Shown in pieces: positions 1 to 7,833 of a stretch of 13,992 bases of DNA. Below the pieces are notes generated by a model. The model was not told where the DNA came from and did not search any database. It saw nothing but the letters and a program-made list of their open reading frames with translations. Location: NCBI GenBank assembly GCA_002428085.1, contig DJAA01000047.1, forward strand, positions 1 through 13,992, in the 5' to 3' direction. A program made the translations under genes and the position numbers. Source of the DNA: Sulfurimonas sp. UBA6014 (GTDB lineage Bacteria > Campylobacterota > Campylobacteria > Campylobacterales > Sulfurimonadaceae). How positions within the stretch are numbered: the stretch's first letter is position 1; every line of letters begins with the position of its first letter.

Positions 1-34
1 TATAATATTCTAAGCTCTATTAAACGTAGGTAAA

Positions 35-838
35 TTATCTCCATGCATCTGTTTTTATTATTCTTGCATCGTCAAAATATTTTAACTTAAACGCATTTGA
101 GCAAATGCCCTCACTCAAATCCATGATAGCAATTTGGAGTATTTTTTTACACTTTTTTGGTATGTCAAAATGCCCCTTCATCCCTGTCAAAAACTGCTTG
201 AGCGGCACTTTTTCATCCATGCCGATGACATTATCCCAGCATCCGCTGAGTCCTATATCGCTCAAATATGCACTCCCTTCGATGATTTGAAAATCATCGG
301 TTGAGACATGCGTGTGCGTCCCTATTATGGCACTGACTTTGCCTTTAAGCATCATAAACATGGCTCGTTTTTCGCTCGTGGCTTCTGCATGAAAGTCTAT
401 AAAAATATTTTTTATCCCCTGCGAATGCAAGCTCTCAACCGTGGTTTGTGCGCACCGAAATGCATTATCTGCGTAAGGCATCGAAAAATGCCCCATAAGG
501 TTAAGTACAGCTAATTTTTCCCCAGCCACATCATACACCTTACACCCTGTTCCACTCACTTCATCGGGGTAATTATGCGGTCTGAGTATCTCATGTGTCT
601 CAAAAAGAGGAATAACATCTTTTTTGTCCCAACTATGGTTCCCGCCGCTCATGCAGTCGATACCATAGGAGACCAATTCGTTTGCATTTTTAGCAGTCAA
701 ACCAAAGCCGTGCGAAGCATTTTCATAATTTGCTATGACAAAATCAATACCGTACTCTTTTTTGATTTTTGACAAATATATCTTCACCATTTCACGACCA
801 GGCTCTCCAACTATATCGCCTATAAAAGCTATTCTCAT
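35..838 (-). CDS. ymdB: YmdB-family metallophosphoesterase (TIGR00282 type)
   Basis: A 267-residue cytosolic calcineurin-like phosphoesterase, close in length to Bacillus YmdB (about 264). Characterised family members hydrolyse cyclic nucleotides, including 2',3'-cyclic forms, at a dinuclear metal site. The expected ligands are all visible: D8 in the N-terminal GD motif, E39 and N40 (NYEN, where many relatives have NGEN), N67 and H68 (GGNHSWD), H150 (DFHAE), and H175 and H177 (GTHTH). No signal peptide or membrane segment is seen. The ATG overlaps the mfd stop by one base (TAATG), and an AAAGG lies about 8 bases upstream inside the mfd 3' end, so translation is probably coupled to mfd. The family is clear; the true substrate in this lineage is not known from sequence. 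Confidence 0.9.
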   Translation of the reverse strand: MRIAFIGDIVGEPGREMVKIYLSKIKKEYGIDFVIANYENASHGFGLTAKNANELVSYGIDCMSGGNHSWDKKDVIPLFETHEILRPHNYPDEVSGTGCKVYDVAGEKLAVLNLMGHFSMPYADNAFRCAQTTVESLHSQGIKNIFIDFHAEATSEKRAMFMMLKGKVSAIIGTHTHVSTDDFQIIEGSAYLSDIGLSGCWDNVIGMDEKVPLKQFLTGMKGHFDIPKKCKKILQIAIMDLSEGICSNAFKLKYFDDARIIKTDAWR

Positions 839-3828
839 TATAAAACCTTTGGCTTGTTATTTCTCAAATAAAAGAGTGTTGCTTTGATGATATCGTCGTC
901 ATCTTTACTCGCTGATTTGATGGTCTCTTTGGACTCATTCATATAGGTAAACGTTATATTTTGTCCATAATTCATAATGGATTTGATGTTTTTTTCTAGG
1001 CTTAAAATCTTAATAATCATGAGCTCTATAAACTGTCTTGTAGGTTCATCAAGCGTTCCAAATCTATCAATGAGCTCTTCTTCTATCTCATAGATTTCTA
1101 TCGCCTCTTCACACTGAGAAAGCCGTCTGTAAATGTCTAGACGGAGCCTATCTTCTTTGACAACCTCATCGGAGATATATGCTGAAATAGCAAGCTTGAT
1201 ATCGACCTTTGCTTTTACCGTTTGCGCCGTATTACTGAGGATTTTTATAGCATCTTCTAACATTCTCAGATAGAGTGAATAGCCAATGTTTTTGATATGC
1301 CCGCTTTGTGCATCTCCCACTAGATTTCCTCCGCCGCGAATTTCTAAGTCATGATACGCAAGCACAGAACCGCTTCCCAAAAAGGAGTTTGACTCGAGTG
1401 CAAGCAGACGCTTCTTTGCCTCATCGGTGAGATTTTCTTTATCTTGGACAATAAAATATGCAAACCCTTCATAATGACCGCGACCGACACGACCGCGAAG
1501 CTGATGCAAATCTGCCATACCAAATCTGTCGGCACCGTCGACAATAATGGTATTGACTCTTGGCATGTGGATTCCCGATTCTATAATGGAAGTCGCGAGC
1601 ATCAAATCGTATTTGCCCTCTTCAAACTTTAAGAGCTCTTCTTCGGTTTTTGTCGCTGAGATTTGCGAATGAAGCATCACGATGCGAAGATCGGGAAGGA
1701 GCGCTTTTAATTCGCCAAATTTGAGTGGCATGTGGTCTATGGAATTATGGACATAAAAAAGCTGTCCGCCGCGGCGAATCTCTCTTAATATCACCTCTTT
1801 AAGAAGTTTTTCATCATACTCTTTGACAAAAGTTCGCACACCCTGACGCTCACTCGGCGGAGTTAAAAGCTGTGACATGGTTTTTATACTGCTCATCGCC
1901 TGATTGAGCGAGCGGGGAATGGGTGTGGCACTCATGGAGAGCAGGTGCACATTGTGGTACAACTCTTTGATTTTCTCTTTTTGTTTGACCCCAAATTTAT
2001 GCTCTTCATCTATAATAACAACTCCGAGATTTTTAAACTCAAGTCCAAAAAGGGAGTGGGTTCCCACAACTGCATCCAGCGTTCCCTCAGAGAGAGCTTT
2101 TATGATATTTGCCTTCTCTTTGCTATTTACAAATCGGTCAAGCTTGGCGACTTTAATACCTAGACTATAAAAGCGTTCATCAAGTGAGCGGTAATGCTGC
2201 GCAGAGAGAAGCGTTGTTGGGACGATAAGAGCTGACTGAAAACCCGACTTGTAGGCCGCATAAATAGTGTTGAGGGCTACTTCCGTTTTTCCAAACCCGA
2301 CATCTCCGCTTAAAAGTCTGTCCATAATATGCCCAGACTCCATTTGCGCGATTATCTCATCCACTGCCTGCGTTTGGTCATCCGTATAATCAAATCCCGC
2401 ATGAGACTGAAACTCTTTAAGCTCTTTTTTATTGATACTTATTTGAGGTGATTTTATAAGTGCACGCGCCGCTGCGGTGTTGACTATTGCTCCGGCTATT
2501 TCAAAAAGTCTTGCTCTTACTTTTTCTTTGAGTTTTGCAAAACTTCCCTTGCCAAGCCTGTCCAAAACAGGCGTTGTCCCGCCTGAGGCAATGTAGCGGT
2601 CTATGACATCGAGGTTTTCCACGGGGAGTAAAATTTTGTCATCACCAACATACTTAATAACGATAAAATCTTTGATGCCGCCCAAAATCTCGGCTTGTTC
2701 TATTCCCTCAAATATCCCCACACCGTACTCTTCATGAACAACATAATCGCCTGTTTTTAGGTCATCAAGAAGTATCGTACTTTTTCTGCGTCTGCGTTTT
2801 TTATCCGGTTTGTTGAGCGAGATAATGAGCTCATCTTTGGTAAGAATATTTAAAATATAAGGGGCATAGACTTCATGGATATTTTGCAAATCAAAAAGTC
2901 CGACCTGCTTCATGGAGGCTTTATTTGCGGCAATAATGGTAATTTTTTTATTTGTATGTACTTTTAGAAGCGAATGAATATCGACGACAACTATCTCTTT
3001 AAAGTCATCCGAGTTTGGTAAAATCTCCAAATCAAAACACGCTCTTGAGAGGGTGGGACTACTTATACCGTAGGCATCTTTTAAAAGATTGTCCAAATTG
3101 TGTGCGAGTTTTACATTTTTGCCCTCTAAGAAATTGGCAGCATTTTCCTCAAGATGCCAAAACCCTAAAGAAGAGATATCTTTGACTATGGAGTCAAAAG
3201 GGGAATTTTCGACTTTCGCTTTAAGGGTGTTAAACCCAACTTCATCCAAAGAGTAAAAAGCGGCATAAATTTCAAATCTGTCCAATTCCTCTTTGTGTGT
3301 TCGTTGTGATTCAAGTTCAAAAAATTTTATCTGCTCGATTTCATCATCAAAAAAAGAGACTCGAATCGGGAACTCTGCCGAGGGTGTATAGATGTCCAAA
3401 ATATCGCCGCGGTGCGAAATTTCTCCCTCGACTTGAACCATATCGACAAAGTTATAACCCCAAAAAAGCATTTTTTCTTTAAATGCTTTGAGGTCCAATT
3501 TTTGTCCGAACTCTAAAGAAGTTGAGAGAAGCATCTCCTTCTTTGGCAAATGAAACAGTAAAGTTTTAAGAGGTGCGATGATAAGCGGTTTTTTCTTTGC
3601 GGTGTGATACTTTCTTAAAGCAGTTAAAAGCTCAAAAAATTCCTCTTTGTAAGAGCGTAAATCGTCTCCATGCGCAGGGCGGAAATCGGGAAAAACAAGC
3701 ACATCTTTTTTAAAGAATTTTGCTACATTTGCGAGCTCTTGCGCCTCTTTGGAGTCTTCGCAAAGCAAAATCTCCAACTCTTGTTTTGGGTTTGTTTTAA
3801 AATATTCAAAGAGAGCACTCTGGGACAT
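838..3828 (-). CDS. mfd: Transcription-repair coupling factor Mfd
   Basis: Mfd is a DNA translocase that removes RNA polymerase stalled at lesions and recruits UvrA. This 996-residue copy is shorter than E. coli Mfd (1148). It shows a UvrB-like N-terminal module (about 1-200, including FFDDEIEQIKFF near 159-170), a basic linker (KKRRRRKS, 343-350), the RNA-polymerase interaction domain (about 354-412), then the helicase core: Walker A GDVGFGKT (508-515), DEEH box (607-610), SATPIPR (633-639) and QLRGRVGRG (776-784). A C-terminal TRCF domain follows (about 850-996). In motif V the usual GIDIP-type aspartate is replaced by histidine (GIHMP, H754). Start is ATG with AGGA 6 bases upstream. The gene follows the bactofilin after a 58-base spacer and shares one base with ymdB. 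Confidence 0.97.
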   Translation of the reverse strand: MSQSALFEYFKTNPKQELEILLCEDSKEAQELANVAKFFKKDVLVFPDFRPAHGDDLRSYKEEFFELLTALRKYHTAKKKPLIIAPLKTLLFHLPKKEMLLSTSLEFGQKLDLKAFKEKMLFWGYNFVDMVQVEGEISHRGDILDIYTPSAEFPIRVSFFDDEIEQIKFFELESQRTHKEELDRFEIYAAFYSLDEVGFNTLKAKVENSPFDSIVKDISSLGFWHLEENAANFLEGKNVKLAHNLDNLLKDAYGISSPTLSRACFDLEILPNSDDFKEIVVVDIHSLLKVHTNKKITIIAANKASMKQVGLFDLQNIHEVYAPYILNILTKDELIISLNKPDKKRRRRKSTILLDDLKTGDYVVHEEYGVGIFEGIEQAEILGGIKDFIVIKYVGDDKILLPVENLDVIDRYIASGGTTPVLDRLGKGSFAKLKEKVRARLFEIAGAIVNTAAARALIKSPQISINKKELKEFQSHAGFDYTDDQTQAVDEIIAQMESGHIMDRLLSGDVGFGKTEVALNTIYAAYKSGFQSALIVPTTLLSAQHYRSLDERFYSLGIKVAKLDRFVNSKEKANIIKALSEGTLDAVVGTHSLFGLEFKNLGVVIIDEEHKFGVKQKEKIKELYHNVHLLSMSATPIPRSLNQAMSSIKTMSQLLTPPSERQGVRTFVKEYDEKLLKEVILREIRRGGQLFYVHNSIDHMPLKFGELKALLPDLRIVMLHSQISATKTEEELLKFEEGKYDLMLATSIIESGIHMPRVNTIIVDGADRFGMADLHQLRGRVGRGHYEGFAYFIVQDKENLTDEAKKRLLALESNSFLGSGSVLAYHDLEIRGGGNLVGDAQSGHIKNIGYSLYLRMLEDAIKILSNTAQTVKAKVDIKLAISAYISDEVVKEDRLRLDIYRRLSQCEEAIEIYEIEEELIDRFGTLDEPTRQFIELMIIKILSLEKNIKSIMNYGQNITFTYMNESKETIKSASKDDDDIIKATLFYLRNNKPKVL

Positions 3829-3857
3829 AATTTTCCTGTGTTAAGAAGCGTAATAAA

Positions 3858-3878
3858 CTCGTTGCAAAAATGCAAGAG
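3858..3878 (-). other. Intercistronic hairpin between bactofilin and mfd
   Basis: An inverted repeat in the 58-base spacer: CTC plus TTGCA pairs with TGCAA plus GAG around a four-base A/T loop, with one unpaired base (8 bp total). On the minus strand it is followed by TTTATTACG, not a clean T-run, so it is a weak candidate for a terminator or for an mRNA processing or stabilising stem. mfd keeps its own AGGA ribosome site just downstream. Confidence 0.4.
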
Positions 3879-3886
3879 GTCTGTTT

Positions 3887-4288
3887 TTACACTTTGTTTA
3901 TTTGCGACTTTAGAGCGGGAGTGCTCTGTTTTTTGACGATACTGTTTCCTTCAAAGATTCCCTTTGCTTCTATGACAAGCTCTTCGGATTCTATAGTTCC
4001 ATTGACTTTTCCTGCGGCCTTAACCTCGACTCTTTTAGCACTTATTTTCCCCTCTATAAAGCCTTGGACAACAAGTCTTGAAGTGATGATATCTCCCTTA
4101 ACATGACCATTTTTACCAATATTAATCTCTTTATCAGACGTTATGGTCCCCTCAAATTCTCCATCAACATAAAGATTACATGAGAGATTCATCTCCCCTT
4201 TTATCACCGAACCTGCGGTGATAATGGTGGTGTTTGTGTCGGTTTTTGGACTTTGATGTGTGCTGTCGCTGTTAGTAAAGATTGCCAT
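3887..4288 (-). CDS. ccmA: Bactofilin (CcmA-type cell-shape protein)
   Basis: A 133-residue bactofilin. These proteins polymerise without nucleotide into filaments from a right-handed beta-helix; in H. pylori CcmA supports helical cell shape together with the Csd peptidases. The repeat core runs from about residue 20 to 118 with the family pattern of short V/I-rich strands separated by G turns (GSVIKGEM, YVDGEFEGTI, GHVKGDI, GFIEGKI, GKVNGTI, GIFEGN). Short polar tails flank it. The ATG at 4288 is chosen because an in-frame TAA lies just upstream, the N-terminus MAIF matches H. pylori CcmA as I remember it, and starting at the next ATG (residue 33) would remove the first beta strands. The first 85 bases overlap the M23 peptidase in another frame. 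An AAGGA lies 12 bases upstream, slightly far. Confidence 0.92.
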   Translation of the reverse strand: MAIFTNSDSTHQSPKTDTNTTIITAGSVIKGEMNLSCNLYVDGEFEGTITSDKEINIGKNGHVKGDIITSRLVVQGFIEGKISAKRVEVKAAGKVNGTIESEELVIEAKGIFEGNSIVKKQSTPALKSQINKV

Positions 4289-5145
4289 GGTATTTTATTT
4301 TCCTTTTCAAATATTTCATTGTAATTCTTTACATCCCATTTAATAAACCAAAATGGATTCACTAAACGCGAAATAAATCTGATTTCGTAATGAAGATGCG
4401 GTCCACTGCTGAGTCCAGTATTGCCTGTGTAGGCTATCAGGTCACCTTTTTTTATGAATTGCCCCGATTTTATCACAATTTCGTTTAAATGTCCAAAATA
4501 GCTCTGAAATCCATAATTGTGCTGTAATATCACCAGTTTTCCATATCCGCTTTTTTTGTCCATTTCTGCATATTCTACGATAGCATCGGCTGTTGCAAAG
4601 ACAGGAGTGCCCATAGATGCTCTCATGTCTGTTCCACGATGGAGTTCATTTCTGCCCAGTGTCGGATGCATGCGATAGCCAAATTTACTTGTAATTCCAC
4701 TATATTCAATAGGAGAACCACTTGGAATAAATTGAAAGAGCGTCGCCATTTGCTCAGAGGTAAGTTTTGTTTGCTTGGCTCGATTGACAAGCGGTTCCTC
4801 TGCAACACTCGTCAGACCTATCATCGCTTCTATATCTGAGAGTGCGCTAGAGACCTCATCAAGCTCCTCTTTTTTTGTCTCAAGTGCTTTTTGAGTCCCT
4901 AGCATAGTTTGGTCTAGTTTTCTATTTTTTGCTAGCAAATCTGCGTAAGAAGCCTCAAGTGCAAGCCGTTTTTTGTCTATCTCCTCCACAGAATAATTGA
5001 GATACAAAATAGTCGCAACTCCTACTAACCCTATAAAACCGATGAAAGATACACTATACAAAAGAGCCCGCATGATAAATCGGTGCAAATTAAACTGTCT
5101 AACGCCATTATCATTATGAATCGTTATCGTAAATCTCTCATTCAT
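4204..5145 (-). CDS. Membrane-anchored M23 (LytM) peptidoglycan endopeptidase, Csd1-like
   Basis: A 313-residue protein with a short cytosolic N-terminus, one membrane segment (about 29-50), a coiled-coil-like stretch (about 53-108) and a periplasmic M23 domain (about 145-265). M23 enzymes are zinc metallopeptidases that cut peptide crosslinks in peptidoglycan. The zinc ligands H169 and D173 (HRGTD) and H252 (HLH) are present, as are the catalytic-site histidines H219 (FGHL) and H250, so it should be active. This fits Csd1 rather than the degenerate partner Csd2 of H. pylori; only one such gene is present here. Start is ATG with a strong AAGGGG about 6 bases upstream. It overlaps folC by 8 bases and the bactofilin by 85 bases. 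The last 28 residues, rich in P, Q and T, are encoded in that overlap and lie outside the catalytic fold. A role in cell shape is inferred from the bactofilin neighbour. Confidence 0.9.
   Translation of the reverse strand: MNERFTITIHNDNGVRQFNLHRFIMRALLYSVSFIGFIGLVGVATILYLNYSVEEIDKKRLALEASYADLLAKNRKLDQTMLGTQKALETKKEELDEVSSALSDIEAMIGLTSVAEEPLVNRAKQTKLTSEQMATLFQFIPSGSPIEYSGITSKFGYRMHPTLGRNELHRGTDMRASMGTPVFATADAIVEYAEMDKKSGYGKLVILQHNYGFQSYFGHLNEIVIKSGQFIKKGDLIAYTGNTGLSSGPHLHYEIRFISRLVNPFWFIKWDVKNYNEIFEKENKIPWQSLLTATAHIKVQKPTQTPPLSPQVR
4301..4305 (-). promoter_or_regulatory. Ribosome binding site for the bactofilin start inside the M23 gene
   Basis: AAGGA, 12 bases upstream of the ATG at 4288 and inside the M23 coding region. 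It supports the long-overlap start, although the spacing is long. A stronger AAAAGGGG sits 2 bases before an internal ATG at 4192, but that spacing is too short and the start would truncate the beta-helix. Confidence 0.5.
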
Positions 5146-6283
5146 GATAGCCCCTTAAAAAAGTCTCTGCAACGCTAAAAGAGCCAAATATCAAATAGCT
5201 TTGGGTTGCATCAATTTCAATAAAGTCACTAAAGTGTATCCCCAAATCTTGTAAAGTTTTCTCAAGAATCTCTTTTGCTACAACTCTTTGTCCTTTCGTA
5301 GCAATAATTTGCACATGCAAAATAATAGGTTTTAAAATTTGCAATATTTCTTGAAAGTTTTTATCTTGATAAGTGTTATAAATTAAAATGATTTTTTTTC
5401 CTTCATAAACCTTTGCGATAGCACGGGCTGCTAAAGGGTTATGTCCTACATCAAGAGTAATATTTGGGGCTATTTTTGTGAGTCTACCAAAGAGTTGTGC
5501 GCCGCTAAAATCTTTGGCACAATACGATATTTGTAAAAATTTCAAAGCACTTATACTAAGCGTTAGATTTTCTTGTAGATACGCTGCTAAAGATAACTTT
5601 TCACCTATCTCGTGAATCTTTTTTATATCATCTGTATCCAAGAGGCTCTCCATGGCATAGACTCGAGCACTTTTTTTTGAAGCAATATCTTGGGCGATGA
5701 GGGCTATTTCTGGGTATTTTTGCTTGCCCAATATAACATTATTTTGCATGGCATTGAGCTTTGTTGTGGCAATTGCTTCTAAGGTATTTCCCAAGAATGC
5801 TTCATGGTCAAAATCTATAGGGGTAACAAGCGTTAAAATCTTCGCAAAGACTGCTGTTGCGTCAAACTCGCCCCCAAGACCCGCCTCTAAAACAACATAA
5901 TCACAATCATAAAAAACAAGCATTGCAAGGAGTGTTATATATTCAAAATAACTGAGCGCATTGGAGTCCTCAGTCGTCAGAATCGTTTGCAATCGCTCAT
6001 GAGCAGATTCAAGTGCTCCATCGTCAATATCGCACCCATTAAGCCATATTCTTTCATTGAATTTTAAAATATGCGGAGAGGTATAATGCCCTGTTTTAAA
6101 CCCTTGATGAAACAAAGCAGTTGCTAAAAATCGCCCCGTTGTCCCTTTAGCGTTTGTCCCTACGATATGAATAGTTTTTAGATTTTTAAAATGTGACTTT
6201 ACCTTTTCATATACTCTTGGCATACGAGTATAATCAATCTCGTTATAGTAAAGCGGTTTATTGTCTAAAAATTCTTTAACCAT
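5138..6283 (-). CDS. folC: Folylpolyglutamate / dihydrofolate synthase FolC
   Basis: FolC is an ATP-dependent ligase of the Mur-ligase family that joins glutamate to dihydropteroate and/or to folates in the cytosol. This 381-residue copy shows the N-terminal P-loop region GTNAKGTTG (42-50), the TSPHILKFNERI segment (68-79), LEAGLGGEFDAT (132-143), DFDHEAFLG (157-165), and in the C-terminal domain DVGHNP (278-283) and FGSFSVAETFL (366-376). The P-loop has alanine (A45, codon GCT) where the family normally has glycine (GTNGKG). Start is ATG, 2 bases after the diguanylate cyclase stop, with no good Shine-Dalgarno (only an AGG about 17 bases upstream), so it probably depends on translational coupling. 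The 3' end overlaps the M23 gene by 8 bases. Length is shorter than E. coli FolC (422); whether it has one or both activities cannot be told here. Confidence 0.93.
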   Translation of the reverse strand: MVKEFLDNKPLYYNEIDYTRMPRVYEKVKSHFKNLKTIHIVGTNAKGTTGRFLATALFHQGFKTGHYTSPHILKFNERIWLNGCDIDDGALESAHERLQTILTTEDSNALSYFEYITLLAMLVFYDCDYVVLEAGLGGEFDATAVFAKILTLVTPIDFDHEAFLGNTLEAIATTKLNAMQNNVILGKQKYPEIALIAQDIASKKSARVYAMESLLDTDDIKKIHEIGEKLSLAAYLQENLTLSISALKFLQISYCAKDFSGAQLFGRLTKIAPNITLDVGHNPLAARAIAKVYEGKKIILIYNTYQDKNFQEILQILKPIILHVQIIATKGQRVVAKEILEKTLQDLGIHFSDFIEIDATQSYLIFGSFSVAETFLRGYHE

Positions 6284-6285
6284 CG

Positions 6286-7833
6286 CTATTTATAGGCAAC
6301 CTGATTTCGTCCATCTTTTTTTGCTTTGTACAAATACTCATCGGCCGAATTGATAACACTCTGCATAGAGGTGTGTTTAGCGCGCTCAGAGACACCTGAA
6401 CTCACTGTTACTTCGATTCTCTCTCCCTTATACATGAAGCGAGCTTGCTCTACATATTTTCTCACTTTTTCTGCAAAAATAACTCCCCCTTTTATGGGTG
6501 TTTCGCTCAAAATTGCCATAAATTCTTCCCCACCAAAGCGTCCTACAACATCAACTGTTCGGACCTCTTTTTTGAGTATTTTTGCAAAAGCAGAGAGTAC
6601 GGCATCGCCAGCATCATGTCCAAAAGTATCATTAACCGCTTTAAAATAGTCAAGGTCAAACATGACAATCGTATAATTATGTCCATAGCGTTCATACTCT
6701 GCTTCTCTAAGCTCCAAAAACTCATCGAGGGCACGTCTATTGTAAAGCTTTGTTAAAAAATCTTCTTTAGACTCTTTTTTTACCGCTTCAAGTTGTGCTT
6801 CAAGCAATTTTACTTTTTTGCTCAGCTCATGGACCTCGTCTGTATGGCTTGAGAGGTCTTTGCTTAAAACTTTTGTATTTTCTTCAAGGGCTATTGCGAT
6901 AGTGAAGAGTTTTTTGTGTGCAACACTAAAATTGCCTTTTTCATCTGTGTTATAAGATTCGAGTTCTTTTTTGATGTGCTGAATTTCCATCGTCGAATTA
7001 TCAGAACGCTCAATCATCTCAATAAGTCTTATAGACAATTTATCAAGGACGCCATCAAGTGACTGAACCATCTCTTTAACACTATTTTTATCCAGAGTAA
7101 TTCTTAGTGAAATTGCAGATTTAATCTCATTTTCTATGCTCATATTTTCCAAAAGAGCAGGTTCATTTTTGATTTTTTCACTTAAATTTGCAATCGTCTC
7201 ATTAACACTTGAGGCTATAGAGGGGACTAAAGAAGCGACTAAAACAGAGGCAATTTTGGAAAGATCTCCATTTGCATGCGCTACTGAGGATGCGTTTGTA
7301 GAAAGATTTAGATTTTCTATCGTTTTTCGAAGGTCGCTTGTATCTACAGAACCCAATGATTTGAGTTTTGTTAGAAATGAGTCATCATACGTAGTAATAA
7401 AGTTTACCCATAGCTGTCTAAAATTATCTATTTGAGTAGCGTTTGGACTTGAGTTTAAAAGATCGATACATTTTCGGGCAAGGGCTGCTGCTTCATTATT
7501 ATGCAAAACTTCTATCACTTGTAAAATTCTTTTTGAAAAAGTAGTTTGTGCTTCTAAGGTTTCAGAGCATAACGTCGGACTTGTTCTATTGAGTCTTGAG
7601 ACTAAAAAACGGACAAGTTCAGAGATAGAATTTATCCTATATTGTGTGAGTTCTTTTTGAAACTCAGGGTTGAGTGTTTTTGTAAATCTACTCACATGAC
7701 CGCAGTCTTCTACCTCCATACCCGCTTTTTTTGCTTCAAGACAAAATGCCTCTGCATAAAAATCTGGAGTCAACAATTTTCCCTCTAGCTCTAAACGCTT
7801 AATGGTCTGTTTTATAATGCTTTGTATGGTCAT
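6286..7833 (-). CDS. GGDEF diguanylate cyclase with unassigned N-terminal region
   Basis: A 515-residue protein whose C-terminal part (about 356-515) is a GGDEF domain making cyclic di-GMP from two GTP. It has the active-site signature GGEEF (434-438), the metal-binding aspartate in FDLDYFKAVND (about 392-402), and a canonical inhibitory I-site RTVD (425-428) exactly five residues upstream, so product feedback is predicted. Residues 1-270 match no domain I can name. They are largely helical and soluble-looking, with a hydrophobic Ala/Ser/Val stretch at about 191-210 that is short for a membrane helix. A predicted coiled coil (about 275-355) leads into the cyclase. No signal peptide is seen. 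ATG with AAGGA 6 bases upstream; its start overlaps the lptE-like stop by 4 bases (ATGA) and folC starts 2 bases after its stop. From memory, H. pylori has no such gene at this position. Confidence 0.93.
   Translation of the reverse strand: MTIQSIIKQTIKRLELEGKLLTPDFYAEAFCLEAKKAGMEVEDCGHVSRFTKTLNPEFQKELTQYRINSISELVRFLVSRLNRTSPTLCSETLEAQTTFSKRILQVIEVLHNNEAAALARKCIDLLNSSPNATQIDNFRQLWVNFITTYDDSFLTKLKSLGSVDTSDLRKTIENLNLSTNASSVAHANGDLSKIASVLVASLVPSIASSVNETIANLSEKIKNEPALLENMSIENEIKSAISLRITLDKNSVKEMVQSLDGVLDKLSIRLIEMIERSDNSTMEIQHIKKELESYNTDEKGNFSVAHKKLFTIAIALEENTKVLSKDLSSHTDEVHELSKKVKLLEAQLEAVKKESKEDFLTKLYNRRALDEFLELREAEYERYGHNYTIVMFDLDYFKAVNDTFGHDAGDAVLSAFAKILKKEVRTVDVVGRFGGEEFMAILSETPIKGGVIFAEKVRKYVEQARFMYKGERIEVTVSSGVSERAKHTSMQSVINSADEYLYKAKKDGRNQVAYK

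Noticed and set aside
1..34. TATAAT at the extreme left edge on the plus strand and a TATTAT-like element on the minus strand
   Set aside because: The plus-strand element would fire into the antisense of ymdB with no gene to serve. The minus-strand element cannot be judged because the downstream gene is outside the window. No terminator follows ymdB in these 34 bases.
4190..4192. Internal ATG of the bactofilin with AAAAGGGG just upstream, 12 bases after the M23 stop
   Set aside because: The Shine-Dalgarno is only 2 bases from the ATG and this start would delete the first strands of the beta-helix. The ATG at 4288 gives the expected MAIF N-terminus.
6326..6756. Plus-strand open frames of about 100 codons opposite the GGDEF region
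   Set aside because: They lie antisense to a strongly supported coding region, have no recognisable protein features and no own context. They are by-products of the codon pattern on the other strand.
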